Shown in pieces: positions 47,291 through 60,123 of a stretch of 64,000 nt of DNA. How positions within the stretch are numbered: the first letter of the stretch is position 1; the number at the start of each line of letters is the position of its first letter. A program made the position numbers and the translations under genes. The notes under the pieces were generated by a model. It ran no database searches. It worked only from the letters and a program-made list of their open reading frames with translations, and was not told the DNA's origin. Source of the stretch: Maratus speciosus (Eukaryota; Arthropoda; Arachnida; Araneae; Salticidae); the NCBI GenBank assembly GCA_963932465.1, contig OZ010790.1, positions 351,689,087 to 351,753,086 on the forward strand, given 5' to 3'.

Positions 47291-50200
47291 AAAAAATGAT
47301 AACAAATAACCGAATGCATCAGACTGTAAGACAAAGAAAAAAAACACGAATGTTCTTGCAATGGCAGTTAGTGGCATACTACTTAATCTTTTTTTCTAAC
47401 AGCGTTTCTTCAGTATATCACGCAGTTCTAGGTGGCTCGATTTACATACTATAATCATCAACTATAGTGCATGTACTTAGTATTATACCAAATCTCAGAA
47501 TTTTTCAGTTATTTGTTTCCGGGAAATCATCTATTTTCCTGTATTTATTCAGTTTGCAAAATGCATACTCATTAGCAATACAATTTTTTTTCATACATGG
47601 TTCATTTAATTATGCAAGTAATTATTGTTACTTACTACATAACACATAATATAATTATTTCTATAACCTTATTCATATCGCTAATATTTTATTTCTTCGG
47701 ATAATTAACACTGGAACGCAAGCTACATTTTCCTCACTAGACCACATGCTTAGTTGTTTAGACGACTTGCTTGCGAAAACCCGCTTTGAATCTTTCTTCT
47801 TTTAGAAGGGATTGCGATTTGCAAAACGAGCAAAAATCAGTAGATACCAGTATAGAGAGAGTATACTAGAACGTTTACATTTACATTTAAGATTCATGTT
47901 TTTTTTATTAATCCGAAAAACTATTTAAATAAAATAATTTAAGCAATTTGAAAAAATATTGACAGAACCTCATCTCTACACTTTACGTTCAAATTAATTG
48001 TCTAATACACATGCTTTGCAATCATAGTCAGTCACGACTACACTCTTGAACATTTCACTATATTTTCTTGCAGGATATGCTTTTTTGAGTGGCATGTAGC
48101 CTTTACATAGATTTACGACACATTTACTTCTTTGTAGATGACTTGATTGTAATGAATGTTATGAAAATATTCGTTGAAAATTTTCGTTTGTTTTATTTTT
48201 GACCGATATTTAACTTTGAATCTATCTGCTAATAATGTAATAAATATTTGCCTGCTTCTTTTTGTTTCTCTGATAACGTCTTTTTTTCAATGATCCAAAC
48301 ATTTATTGCAGTTAAATCGAATGCATTGCACACATGTCATTTTCTAGAGAGTCACTGCACCGAAAAGTTACAATTCATCTGTTCAATAATATACACACCA
48401 CATTTAGTTTTATTATGAAACCAAACGGTGTATGTGGTTTTATTTTCGTTGTTTTTAATATCAATTGATTGATGGAAAGCTCTCAGAAAAATATTTTTCT
48501 TTTTCTTTTCGGGGTACACTGTAAATACCTGTTACTCCATAGTTTCGACTAAAATATTTTTCTTTTTCTTTTCTTTGGTACTCTCTTAGTACTTGTTACT
48601 CCATACTTTAGACTGCTCCTTTCATGCAATGTATCGTCCTAAAATTGATACAATTTGGAATTTCTCTATCGTCTTGCTTTTAATCCCTACCACTTTATCA
48701 GCTTTATGGCAAATCATATTAAAGTGAAAAAAATTCTGTGTCACTTATTCATCTGTTTAGTAACGACGGATTCAATTGTAGCACTATATTTACTGATAAA
48801 GTTTGGTCCGACATCCGTTCTTTACTTCTGACTAAATAAGAGAAAACATCCATTAAATACTTCGTTCTAAGATATACACTAAGTCTAAGCTATTGTTTTT
48901 TAATTCTCTTTAGAATGCATAAATTGCATAAAATGATAACGTGATTTGCTTGGAAATAACTGCTCATCTGTTGTTATATTTTCCTAACGCTTGAAACAGA
49001 CAACACATCTTTAATAGAATGTATATCAGATATCATTTCAAATTTATCTGTTTTTAACCACATATATCTAATTATTTCAAATCAAACCTCTAAAAATAAT
49101 ATTATCTTATAAAAGCTATTCTAGTCCCCATGCATTAGACAATAAATAATTAATATCAAATGGCCATCAAGGGCCGTCAGTGCACAAATCGATTAACTCC
49201 ATCAAATGAAAATACTCAGTATAAACAGTTAAAATTATTGTAACTATAAAAATATTGTATAATTATAATATTTTTTCCTCGGACATTTTTATTGAACTCA
49301 TTAATTTTCTTTTAATTAAGGGTAACTTTTTATCACTGTATAAATATATAGAAAATTTTCAATTCCTTTGTTTAAAAAACGACACTTAGAATGGAGTTAT
49401 TCGAATTATCTCCTGAACGCATCAAATCATGTTGCTCCACTTATACATTGGGCATTTTTACAATAGTACAGAACCTTCAGGGTTTGAGTCCTACTCGCAC
49501 TTGTCCTGATTTTTATATATTTTTAATTATAGCTAAATTAATATGTAATCACAACTGGTATGAAATTTCATTAATATTTATTCATTTCCTTTTTGTATTT
49601 TAATAAATTGTATTTTTCTCAATACTTTGTCCATCATGATCTAGCTCAGTTATATACAAATGCGTCTTACTCTTTGAAATTAGCTAAATAGTGACTTCAT
49701 TAATACATATTTTTTAAATGTTAGAAACATTTCTTTAAAGATGTGCTTATTTATTTAGAAATTTAAATAATTTCTTAAAATGTTTTTAACAATACGCACA
49801 TTTGATGGAAAAAAAGAACCAAACTATTTTTAAATTTTATTTAATAACTTTGTAAAATTAAAGTATTTTTTTTTGTCTTAAATGTCTTTTTTGAAGCCTT
49901 TGTTTAAATACTCGATATACTTTTAATTGATGTTTTTGCCCAATGACGATAGAATTTTAGTTAAATGTTTAAATAAATATCATATAATGTTTACATTTTT
50001 TATTTTAAGAATTAATACTTTATTAAATACAAAAAATATTGACTTACTTATTTTCTGTTTCTACAAAATACATTCAGCAGAAAAACTTTTCTGCAAGTTT
50101 GGCAGGAATATAATTAAATCATACGAGAACCTATGGGATTTAATAATAACCAAAAAATGACAAACTGTGTCTAATATTTTCTGTTCTATTGTTAATATTT

Positions 50201-51904
50201 AACACATAGAATAAAGCTTTCTATTGATTACAGAAGTAAAAGCGGTTTGGTTCATATAGTTTTTCATTTCATTAATAGATAAATAAATGTAGGTGCATAT
50301 TAATATTGGACAATAATTATTTCAGAATGTACAGTTAAAAATTATTTTACTTTAAAACAAATTTATTTTACAGGAATGTGCTTTATATAAATATACATAT
50401 ATATTTTTTTTAATCTGAAAATAAAACTTATATACAATCATTTGGGACAAGTAATGACCAATAATTTTTATTTGGACAGACATAAAAAAATATCTTTTTT
50501 TATTTAATATATTTTCAAGACGTTACTCTACGTAATCGTACCAGTATTATATGCAAGATAATCTTTGCTTATATAAGCATTATAAATACCTGTGTATGAT
50601 TTTTATAGTAACTTTGGTACAGCTTCTGTAAGTTTAGATTATATTTTCTATTAAATAATCATTATTTTACAGATTTCAGCACCATGTATTTAATTTCATA
50701 CTTTTTTTATGCTTCTTTACTTCAATTATTTCATATCAGGTTATCTTTGCATTTAAAAGTTAACATATTTAAAATAGATCTTTGATTTTAATTTTATTTG
50801 TTAAATTTTTGGAGTTCTTCCTTAATAATGAACGTCTCCTTTATCATCATGTTTTACATAATTTTGGTTTTTTGAATCTTCTTTTCTGGTGTCCCTGTAT
50901 CTTTATATATATATATATATATATATATTAACTTCAATCTTCCATATATATATATAAGTTTAAATTCTCATTATTACCCCATATTTTTCTGTATTGCTAA
51001 AAAGTATGTTTTGTGCAGTTTTTTATGTTGCCTAAGGGTATAAATCAGCTAAATTTTCATATATTTAAAATGTTTTCATGATATTTATACTAATAAGACA
51101 CTATAACATAAATAAAAATATCTTTGATTTAGGTGTTTTATAGTTTCAATTTGAAACACGTAAAGGTAAAATATTCTTAAAAGACATTTTTGCACTAAAT
51201 ATTTATTAGAATTAAATCTCATTTTTTTTACATGGCAAACTTAGCTGTGTTGTTTTGGCAATGTGTTAAAACTAGATTGTAAAAAAGAATGCGTAATGTT
51301 TCATAAGAAAAGAAATTAATTATTTTTAATGGTATTAATTTCCGAGAGTTACGATAAAAATACTTTATTTTATTATTATTAAATATAACAATTGGTGTAC
51401 AGCTATTTGTAAGTAAAACTCATTCTAGTTTTATACAATTTATACTTGCCAAATGGCGAATAAGAGCAAAACGTAAGGCTTGGTGTAGCCCAAATAAAAA
51501 TATAAACATCACCACAGTGTGCGAATAAACCTAAATATAAGAAGTGCTAAACACACAATATGACCTTTAAAAAGCTCGATGTTTTACTTAAAAGGCGACA
51601 AAGGTAATCATAATATAATAATAATATAATAATGATGTAATTGTCGTCTTTTAATTGAAGTGGTGAAATTTTAAAAGTTTATATTGTGTATTTTGGGATT
51701 GAATATATTGCCCACATGTTGTGCTGTGATTGAGTCTATTAATGTTGAATATTGCATTTCGTCTTAAGATTTTATTTTATATTATTGTTTATTATCATAT
51801 TTTTTTTATGTGATTGCGTGTTTCGTTCAAACAGATTTGTCGATGTTAAATTAAAAATAATATACCATCTATGATAGTGATTGATTGTAATGTTTTTCTT
51901 TCAG
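47291..51904. other. AT-rich stretch without a recognisable gene
   Basis: No gene is recognised. A 63-bp tandem duplication lies at 48488-48614 and (AT)n at 50903-50928. It may be intronic if the exon candidate at 51905 is real. Confidence 0.5.
48488..48614. repeat. 63-bp tandem duplication
   Basis: Two copies of a unit starting AAAATATTTTTCTTTTTC and ending CTTGTTACTCCATA then GACT; the second copy has several substitutions. Confidence 0.8.
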
Positions 51905-52019
51905 AAACTTGTGATACGCATAAGTAGACGGAAAAATCTTCCGCATTATCTAAATAAAATTGGATATTTCCGCGCTGAAGTACAAAAGCGCGTGCGAAAC
52001 AATAACACAGATTCAGAAG
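51905..52019 (+). CDS. candidate internal exon of an unidentified host gene
   Basis: A 115-nt open segment lies between TTTTTCTTTCAG, a strong splice acceptor with a pyrimidine tract, and GAAG followed by GTAAAA, a good donor. It reads 38 codons in phase 0 at its start: KLVIRISRRKNLPHYLNKIG, then YFRAEVQKRVRNNNTDSE. G+C is higher than in the neighbourhood. The peptide is basic with a Leu/Tyr-rich centre, like a cytosolic linker or a helix-loop segment. I do not recognise the family. No second exon was found with confidence, so the gene model is a single exon. A decayed transposon piece is the main alternative. Confidence 0.4.
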
Positions 52020-52567
52020 GTAAAAAATAATACTTGTAGATCAAAAGGAAATTTTATTGAAGAATTGAAAAGACACATAGGTGTCTTGGAAGTGACCCCC
52101 TTCACAAACAAAAATAAATTTGATCTTTACATCTTGAAGTGCAGACAAAAAGTGTGAGAGTTCACATTTTTCATTCTTAAAGCTTTTGACAAGAGATAGA
52201 TATTGGCTAAGACACTGATCATGCCAAGGGATGACTGTTGCATTGGAATACATAGGCGTGTTTAAATTTAGATGAAAAGCCTAATAGGTGCTAATTAGCC
52301 AAGCGTTAGTACGTGAGAAAGTAAGAAATCATTCGAAAGCTGCCGATAGCATTGGAACGAGTGCGGTAAATGAAAGGCGACATACGTTTAAATGTACATC
52401 TGGATATTATTATATAACTGCTGGTATAACAAAAGTATTGCCTATCTTTTAGCAAACCATCGAATTACAAATTTGACAGAGAGAAATTGTATAGTCAGAT
52501 GCAACGCGAATCTTTTGAATGAAATGGCTGGGAATAATATTATTTTTATTATTTTCTTTTCTTGAAG

Positions 52568-53033
52568 AAAAGAGCAGAGTGAGTTATCTGGAAACATTAA
52601 TGTAATACGTTAAAGGGAAGTAGATTAATTTGATACTTAGATATACAAAAGAAATAGAATGGCGAATATATATCTAGATGGTTAATATTAAATTTTAGCT
52701 AAATAAGGATCATATCAATTACCTATAAAGAATCTGTATAAATATGTGATATCAAACGATATCGCACCACCAAATAAATTTAATTTTTACATCATACTCG
52801 AAAAGAGCAGAGTGAGTTATCTGAAAACATTAAAGTAATACGTTAAAGGGAAGTAGATTAATTTGATACTTAGATATACAAAAGAAATAGAACGGCGAAT
52901 ATATATCTAGATGGTTAATATTAAATTTTAACTAAATAAGGATCATATCAATTACCTATAAAGAATCTGTATAAATATGTGATATCAAACGATATCGCAC
53001 CACCAAATAAATTTAATTTTTACATCATACTCG
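52568..53033. repeat. 233-bp tandem duplication
   Basis: Copies at 52568-52800 and 52801-53033 differ at only four positions (about 98% identical), so the duplication is recent. Each contains the palindromic core CGATATCG. No coding. Confidence 0.95.
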
Positions 53034-53700
53034 AATTAATGCATAACTTCTTTCAAACAAATCCAAGATAGACAACGTATAGTAAAGGCCATATTATGCT
53101 GGTTTTATGATATAATCTATTTGATTTATTGCTGTTGTTGTATTTTTGCAAATATTTAAAATTTATGCGTTCTTATTTTGTAGTTCAGGTTATACTTGAA
53201 CTTCATTTTTTATAATATTAGGAGTTAAGTTTTATCCCAGAACTTCGATATTTTCCTTCTCCAAGAAAAAAAAAAATGTAACATCCTATTTCAAAATTTA
53301 AATTAATGATGTCATAATCAACACACAGAAATAGCTATACAAAATTATAAATTTTAAATATAAACAATAGCACATAAAACTTATTTACACTATCTAGTAC
53401 GTTAACGGATCACACAGTCATAGTTAATGATGTAATTTTATATGCAGAAGCAACTCATTTTTAAATCATTAACGCGTCTTTCGTCGTTTCAATCACACAC
53501 CTAAAAATATCTTATGTAATAATGAAACATATACAGTTAGGCTGAAAAATATTTGTATATTGTTTGATTTCTGTGCTCTAAGAATTTTAATTAAAAATTT
53601 TCAATATTATTACTAGTTATACTTCTAGAGCTACTTGACTGTATTACTATTTCGTGACACTTCGAACTATTTTAATGCAGCTGGTAATCGCGTGTTTTAT

Positions 53701-53820
53701 GTGGTCGCTTGCAGTATTATGTGATAGAGAACGTCTGTATGTGGTTGCTTAGAGTATTATGTTAGAGAGAACGTCTGTATGTGGTCGTTTGCAGTATTAT
53801 ATTAGAGAAAACGTCTGTAA
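53701..53820. repeat. 40-bp minisatellite, three copies
   Basis: Units at 53701, 53741 and 53781 with core GTGGTCGCTTGCAGTATTAT and ending ACGTCTGTA; three to five differences between copies. Confidence 0.95.
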
Positions 53821-56800
53821 GAAATGCCTCATATCAATTACAGTTTTTGAATTCACGGACTGAGTTCAGGAAATAAGCTAGCCATTTTTCACTTACATTT
53901 TCATGAGTAAAATGTATTATGTTCCGAATACTGATTGCAAAACTCCGATCATGTCGAGGAAGTGATTGAGTTTGTGCAAGTAAAAAATATATATTTATGT
54001 ATTGAGATTTATTTTTTTAATGTTAAGATTAATTGTTAATAAATATTGCTATAAAACAGATTTATTTTCTCCACAATTAGTTTACGCGCATATATTTATG
54101 GATGGTTTTAAACTGTTGAGGCACAACTTTGTCTTAACCCCTTTAATAACATTATTTTCACTTCCATGTAAAGAAACAGGAAATATACAGTAGGACCAAT
54201 AATTTTAAATTAATGTTCCATCTCATCTTTTTTTTTAAGTGGAGATCATTAATCCTAAAAATCATTAGTCGCAGCATAACAATTTGAAAATATAGAAGAT
54301 TACTTGAAATATATTTATTTGAATTAACATAGTACTATGTTGTATTTATATTTTTTTCTTGCATTGTTCTTAGTTTCAAAGACATAAATGCCCTTTATTT
54401 GAAAATGCCTAAAGAAGCTTAATTTCTTTTCATGAGTGATATTTACAAAACAATTTGCAAGTGTTTTCATGTTCAAAACTCAATTAGTAAGATTCATTTA
54501 CAGAAATTCTATTAATGACTTTATTGATATATTTCCATCTATTAATATCAAACGTTATTTTCTCAAGTAATATTAATAAAGTATTCAACGTCATTAGAAC
54601 TTCATTTTGAGCATCAAGTCAATTATTAGGAAAACGCAAACATTGAAACTATTATGAGAATTTCCACATTTAGTCATTAGAATTGATCCTTGATATATTT
54701 TATATTTGTCGAATGTGACAATTAAATTAAATATGATAATATATGAACTCATTATTTCACTATGTATAATAAATAAGTATTTGGAAACTAGTCTTCTGAA
54801 TACTTTATGTATACTAAATTATTTAATTAATGCTTCGCAAATATTATGGCTTCTTGTAAATATAACACATTTTTTATGACATCTCGTTTTTATGCAGAAG
54901 AAGGATATTTTCTATCTTGAGTAATGTATGCATTTTTTAAAGTAATTTCACCTGTGTAAATTAAAAAAAGTAAATTAAAAAATTAAATCACTAACAAAAG
55001 AATCGGATCTCCAAAACGCTAATTCCTACATTTACCGTAAGTTGGTGCTGCAGACAGTTTATTTCAACTGCACATGGTCACATCAATATGCTCAGATACA
55101 ATTTTTATGACAATAGTTCATGCTGCCAAAAGTTTAGGAGGGTTGAGAATCATATTTACGGAACGCAATTTATAATAAATCATATAAGACAGAGATTGGA
55201 ATTTTTATGCTTTCAGGTTGTTTATACAGCAGTTCTTAACGATTTCCTTACATGATATTTTTTTTTCTTTTCAAATTAAATTTTATTTATCCGATCCATA
55301 TACCAATATAACATTCTTATGGCTATAGCTGTTGCGGTTTAAATTTTCTCTTAGCACTTCTTGCAGCTCTGTGATTTTTCAACTTCTATCCTTTCTTTAA
55401 AACAGTTCGTAACTGCTATCCTCTGCATTTCTGAACTAATTCCGCATAAAACAATAAACATTTTGTTCGATTATATAAAGTTAAGAAATGGAACAAATGA
55501 AACATACCAATAAGCTTTGTAATGTTCCATCGGGACTGATTCGCGTGTTTCAGTGCGATAGTTGGGACATATGGAAATCTTTCCAATATCCACCTCCCCC
55601 CCACACACACACACACAAAAATGCAAAATCGATCATTTGTCAATTAAGGAATATTCAATGTAGCCACTTTTTTGTAACGATACAAAATTCAATAATAAAT
55701 GATTTCTTTTAAACGATACTTAGCGTGTTATTGCTAAACACTAGACATTCGAAAAATAAAGCACCATCGCAAATTGTTGAGTTTCTTTAACTAATATTAC
55801 GCTGAACACTTCGAATGATATGTGTTTTCAGTAGGTTCTTTAGGTGTTCATAACCCGGATTTTTCACATGTTGACGATTGTTGACCAAAAAGTGGCACTC
55901 TGACACTTGAACTAAGACGTGTACTTCGACAAAAAAAAAAAAAAAAAAAAAAAGATAATTTCCAAAATTTAAAAACCTAGTATGACAATATAAACCTGTC
56001 AATCATATTATAAGTACTTATTGATGCTGTTAAAAACGGAGTTACTGGTTTGTATCTTATTCACAGCCTAATTCCACTAACGTACAAATCCGTTACCCCT
56101 CTCTGCCTATTATGCTAAATAAGCTTAAATATAAAAGCTAAAGCGCAGGCTCAAGACTGAGAATGTAATCTATGCATGTGGCTTATAGACAAAGTAATCG
56201 AAACTCTTTTTTCTATAATTTGTAGGAAAACGATATAGTTATTTCTCTATGCGTTTGCGATTTATCAATTTTTTAAATTCTTATGATATTTTATTCAAAC
56301 GGTTCGTACACACATACCAGCTGTACTCTGAACTTACAAGTATAAAATAATTTTGTCCGATTGATACGTAATTAATTATCAAAACACATCCTCATCACAG
56401 ACTGAAATAGATTCAAGAAATAAAAAAAAATTGAACTCACATCATAAAAAATATCAGAAGACATTCTTTCCAAAAAGGCAATCTTCCTTTTTGGGTGACA
56501 TTTTACGTGTATTATTTTCTGCTTCAAAGGATAATACTTATATGAATTACATTCTTCGTTCACATGAATGAGTTTTGTAAAAACTATAATTCGACTTCAA
56601 AAAAGTTTATTATTTTACTTTTCCGTTTCTTAGTTTCTTATGGGAAACTGGTGAAAACAGCATATCTTCTTTCCGTGACAAAATATAAAGCATTCTTTCA
56701 ACTCCTTGTCTGAAATCGATATACCAATAAAGATTTGCGCTGTAGAAAACACAATATGATACTCAAGCGGATATATTTGTATCTATGTATCAACATACTT

Positions 56801-57377
56801 TTACTAAAGAACATTTCAGTCACCGGAAACAATATTTCGGGATATACATTCTGAATAATCAATATACACTATTTTTTAGTATAAAGAGTAAAAATATTCA
56901 TCTTATTTCAAAAGGTTTCTCGTCATACTTTTACTAATTTCAATGTACATTGATTTTTTTTTATATATAAAACTAAAACTGAGATATTTTATTGTTTTTC
57001 ATAAAAATATGCTTTGCTTCAAACACAAACTTATTTTATCATGTACTGTCTGTACTAAAAAACGACACAAAACGAAACAAAAAAATACACTCTATACATT
57101 TTAGCAAATCGTGTCACAGAAATACGAGAAAAGCCACTCGATTTTAAATTATGTGTTCTTTCAGTTTATCATAAAAAATAGACTTAGACTGATATTAAAA
57201 TTGTAACAAACTGATTCTTTTTTAGAAACACTAAATTTTGGATTTGTTCATTAACTTTATCTCTTTCAACCAAACGGGATGTCATATTTTGAAGTATTTT
57301 AGTAGTTGTGCAACATTAAATTTTTTCACACCTACAATTAAATTTATTTTTAATAAATACAAAGTCAACAGCAATAT

Positions 57378-57422
<45 letters not shown>

Positions 57423-58223
57423 CATTTAAACATGTCTCACTATAAAACTACTTGCCGGCATACTGAATTTTGGATTATTTATCCTAAAGCTTCCAGATAT
57501 CGAATTCTTATATATATATATATATATATATATTTACACCAAAGTTGTCTTTTGTTATTAATTTTTAAATATACAAATTGTCAAATTAACGTTTGATAAA
57601 ATGTTAATTGTAACCAACGTATAAAAAGTTCATCAGAAATTGCTTTTCCGTGGCATTAAACATGCAAATGAAAAATTACAGCTTGTTGAGCAAAGTGGAT
57701 TTTCAATAGCTTTGAATTATTTTATAATATACCTATGGTAGTTGGTTTGCATATTATTAAAAATACGTTTTACATTAATGGTTCCAAACGTTGAAACTGT
57801 AAATCCTAATTTAGTTTACCGAATAATTTCTATTTTCAGAATTCGAAAGTACAATTTACTGACGCAGCCAAATATGCTTCAAATGTTTATGCTTCTACTG
57901 AAACTGTCAATGTTAGAAAAACCATACGAAGACAACAACTCTAAACTTTTAAATATAAAATAAAATGAGTTGTAATTACAAATCAAATTGCTATTTTTGT
58001 TTTTAATGTTTTTTGTTATATTTATGTTTGATTAATAGTACATTATCTTGCTACACATTCTGCAATTTTTCATGTGGATTCCATGGATTTTTATAAAGTG
58101 TTTGTTTACTAACTGTGCCTCCTGATTCCTTATAAATATCACAAGCATAATAATAAATTATGTGACGACGTAAAATAATTTTCAAAATAGGCTAAATAAC
58201 AAGAACTTTAAATAGATTTCTAG
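53821..58223. other. AT-rich stretch without a recognisable gene
   Basis: No gene is recognised. It contains a C-run and (CA)n at 55594-55617, poly-A at 55931-55952, and (AT)n at 57384-57419 and 57509-57532. Confidence 0.55.
57384..57419. repeat. (AT)n microsatellite
   Basis: About 18 AT units; a second tract lies at 57509-57532. Confidence 0.95.
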
Positions 58224-58227
58224 TTAA

Positions 58228-58435
58228 CCCTTTCACGGGCAAAGTACTTTTATTCGTAAATTCTAAAATGTATGACTGACACCAGAATTTTTAAACAATT
58301 TATTCCACAGTAGGTAAGAGCTTTTTATTCTTATACATAGCTAAATAAAATTTTCATTTTAAAATTCCGGTGTCAATGTGGCAGTTGTCAATTAGAACGT
58401 GGTGTTGGCAAATGCCAACACTGCCCCTGAAAGGG
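58228..58435. mobile_element. piggyBac-type MITE (208 bp)
   Basis: Flanked by TTAA at 58224-58227 and 58436-58439. The TIRs are CCCTTTCACGGGCA on the left and CCCTTTCAGGGGCA on the right (reverse complement), 13 of 14 matching. Just inside the right end is a perfect palindrome, GTGTTGGCAAATGCCAACAC (58402-58421). There is no coding capacity, so mobility would depend on a transposase supplied in trans. Confidence 0.8.
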
Positions 58436-58902
58436 TTAAAGTAACATAGCAGCCAGAGAGAAATGCAAATCCTTCAAACGTCAATAGTATTTTTCAATAA
58501 TCTTAATTTTGAATGTTACATTTAGGAATCGAGAGTTTTCACGAATGTAATCAAAGATTGGAAAATTACTATACAGTAAAGGGAATTACAATCACTTTTC
58601 CAAAAACTACACAAGCTAAAAAGAAATAATTCTTGTTAACTGTATGGTTTAACATAACATAATTTACTGTTTAGTATAAAAGCACCTGGATTTCCATATT
58701 CAAAAACTTACGAATAAATTCTGTAGTTACTGAAAAATCATCTTTAATGTGATCTTCTTTAATATGATTAAAATCACAACTGAGCAGCGTAAAGGTGAGC
58801 TCCAAGTGAGTAAATTCTTATAACTCCTTTAAATTAAGTTTCTAAAACCCCTGTATTTAAATCTAATTGTGAGAATATTAAGTGTTGTGTATTTATTAAT
58901 AT

Positions 58903-58903
<1 letters not shown>

Positions 58904-58937
<34 letters not shown>

Positions 58938-59340
58938 GCAATCAAATATTTTATTTGAATAAACCTCATAAAACGCTTTAGCAATTAAAGTTTCAAACAT
59001 TAAAAAAGTAGATTTATAAAACTTTGTCTCCCATTATTATAAATAAAATTACAAATTATTTTAGTAAAGAAAATAATTAATGATTTAGAGGATGAATAAG
59101 ATTTAACCCAAGTTTGAATGCGCTGGATATCTCACACCAAGTGTCGCATTTTTCGCAGTATTTCTTCAAAAGCTTTTTTTTTTTTAATGGACCAGTCTTC
59201 GTATAGCTGCTCGTGTAGCTGCCTCAAAGGTCATGCAGTTGTAGGGGCACAAACAGTGAAAGAATTCTAAATGTAGATCTGTCATAATCTCCACTTATGG
59301 TTATCTCACATCCAGCGCAAGCATTTCTGTAACAAATCTG
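58904..59340 (-). pseudogene. retroposed transcript with poly-A tail, unidentified
   Basis: Read on the minus strand, the segment ends with AAATAAAATATTTGATTGCT and then 31 A (58904-58934). A polyadenylation signal about 20 bases before a pure A-tail suggests reverse transcription of a polyadenylated RNA. Upstream the minus strand reads cysteine-bearing pieces (ACAGCEITISGDYDRSTF, then YCEKCDTWCEISSAF) separated by stops and a frame change. I do not recognise a family. Target duplications were not found, and the 5' boundary against the piggyBac remnant at 59343 is approximate. Confidence 0.4.
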
Positions 59341-59342
59341 AG

Positions 59343-59870
59343 ATGCATGTGTTTCAGAAAGTAACGACTGTCGTTTTCTATACCCGCAGAAACAATAAAA
59401 ATGTTTTTCTGCTTTCAACAATGCTTAATATGCATAATGATGGTGCAATAGATCTCACTACTGAAGATTGCAAGAAATCGGAAATAATAACTTTGAATAA
59501 TTTACCGAAAGGTGCTGCCTATGTCTTCGATGATTTGTCTGCTACATATTGAACGGCTAAAAAACCAAATCATTGGCCTATTACGATATTTTATTTAATG
59601 TTGAACGTTGCGGCGATACATTCACAGAAAAGTTTCTTATCCACTAGGAAACCACCGACTCAGTGACGTACCCGACGCTTATTTGTTTTAAACCTTGGGA
59701 TTTGAACTTATTGAAGATTGCAAGAAGATTAGAAACTGGCAAACAATGCTCCCAAAAAGTCTAAAAGTAAAACTGGGAAAGAATAAGGACACTGAGTCAC
59801 CTGCTAAGAAGGTGAAAACAACATATGCAAGATGTGCTGGATGCGGAGCGAAAAAGGTCAGTTAAACTGA
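59343..59870 (+). pseudogene. piggyBac-like transposase C-terminal remnant
   Basis: The first 61 codons read FYTRRNNKNVFLLSTM, then AIDLTTEDCKKSEIITL and KGAAYVFDDLSATY, and stop. In the family the last block carries the third catalytic Asp in KGGVD-x-x-D; here the position is Tyr and the Gly-Val are Ala-Ala, so the catalytic site is destroyed. Further pieces in shifted frames (NMLNVAA, later SPAKKV and ARCAGCGAKK) follow the usual order up to the Cys-containing tail. Everything upstream of this block is missing. It belongs to a different lineage from the copy at 2514-4805. Confidence 0.65.
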
Positions 59871-60039
59871 ATTCGTTTGAGAAATAAAATATCAAAAAAA
59901 AGTATGTATTGAACATATGGCATGTATATGAAGGATATATGCTGAAAACAATGTATGTAACATGTTTAATATATGTTTAAAACTGTATTATCTATTCTGC
60001 TTTTCTGATGTTTTCTGTTTATGTAGATTTTATTGTAGA

Positions 60040-60119
60040 AAATAAAAAGAAACCGCCATCGGTAATGACATAGCCAGCGCGGGTAATCCCGTCCGTGTTC
60101 TATGCGCGTGTAATGTCGG
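60040..60119 (-). mobile_element. 3' terminus of the second piggyBac-like element
   Basis: TTAA at 60120-60123 is preceded by a GC-rich end which, read on the minus strand, begins CCCGACATTACACGCGCATA. It lies about 250 bp after the transposase remnant, as expected for the right end of that element. No matching left end was found, so the element is 5'-truncated. Confidence 0.55.
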
Positions 60120-60123
60120 GTTA

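Noticed and set aside
55416..55643. 75-codon minus-strand frame with a CVCVGG stretch
   Set aside because: Part of it is translated from a (CA)n run, and the neighbouring frame is equally open.
53821..58223. Possible tRNA or other structured RNA genes
   Set aside because: No A-box/B-box pair with a closing cloverleaf was found in this AT-rich stretch.
58675..58794. TATAAAAG followed by an ATG and a GTGAGC donor, as a possible promoter and first exon
   Set aside because: Joining to the only nearby acceptor (after the poly-T at 58934) gives an early stop, and the poly-T is better explained as a retroposon tail.
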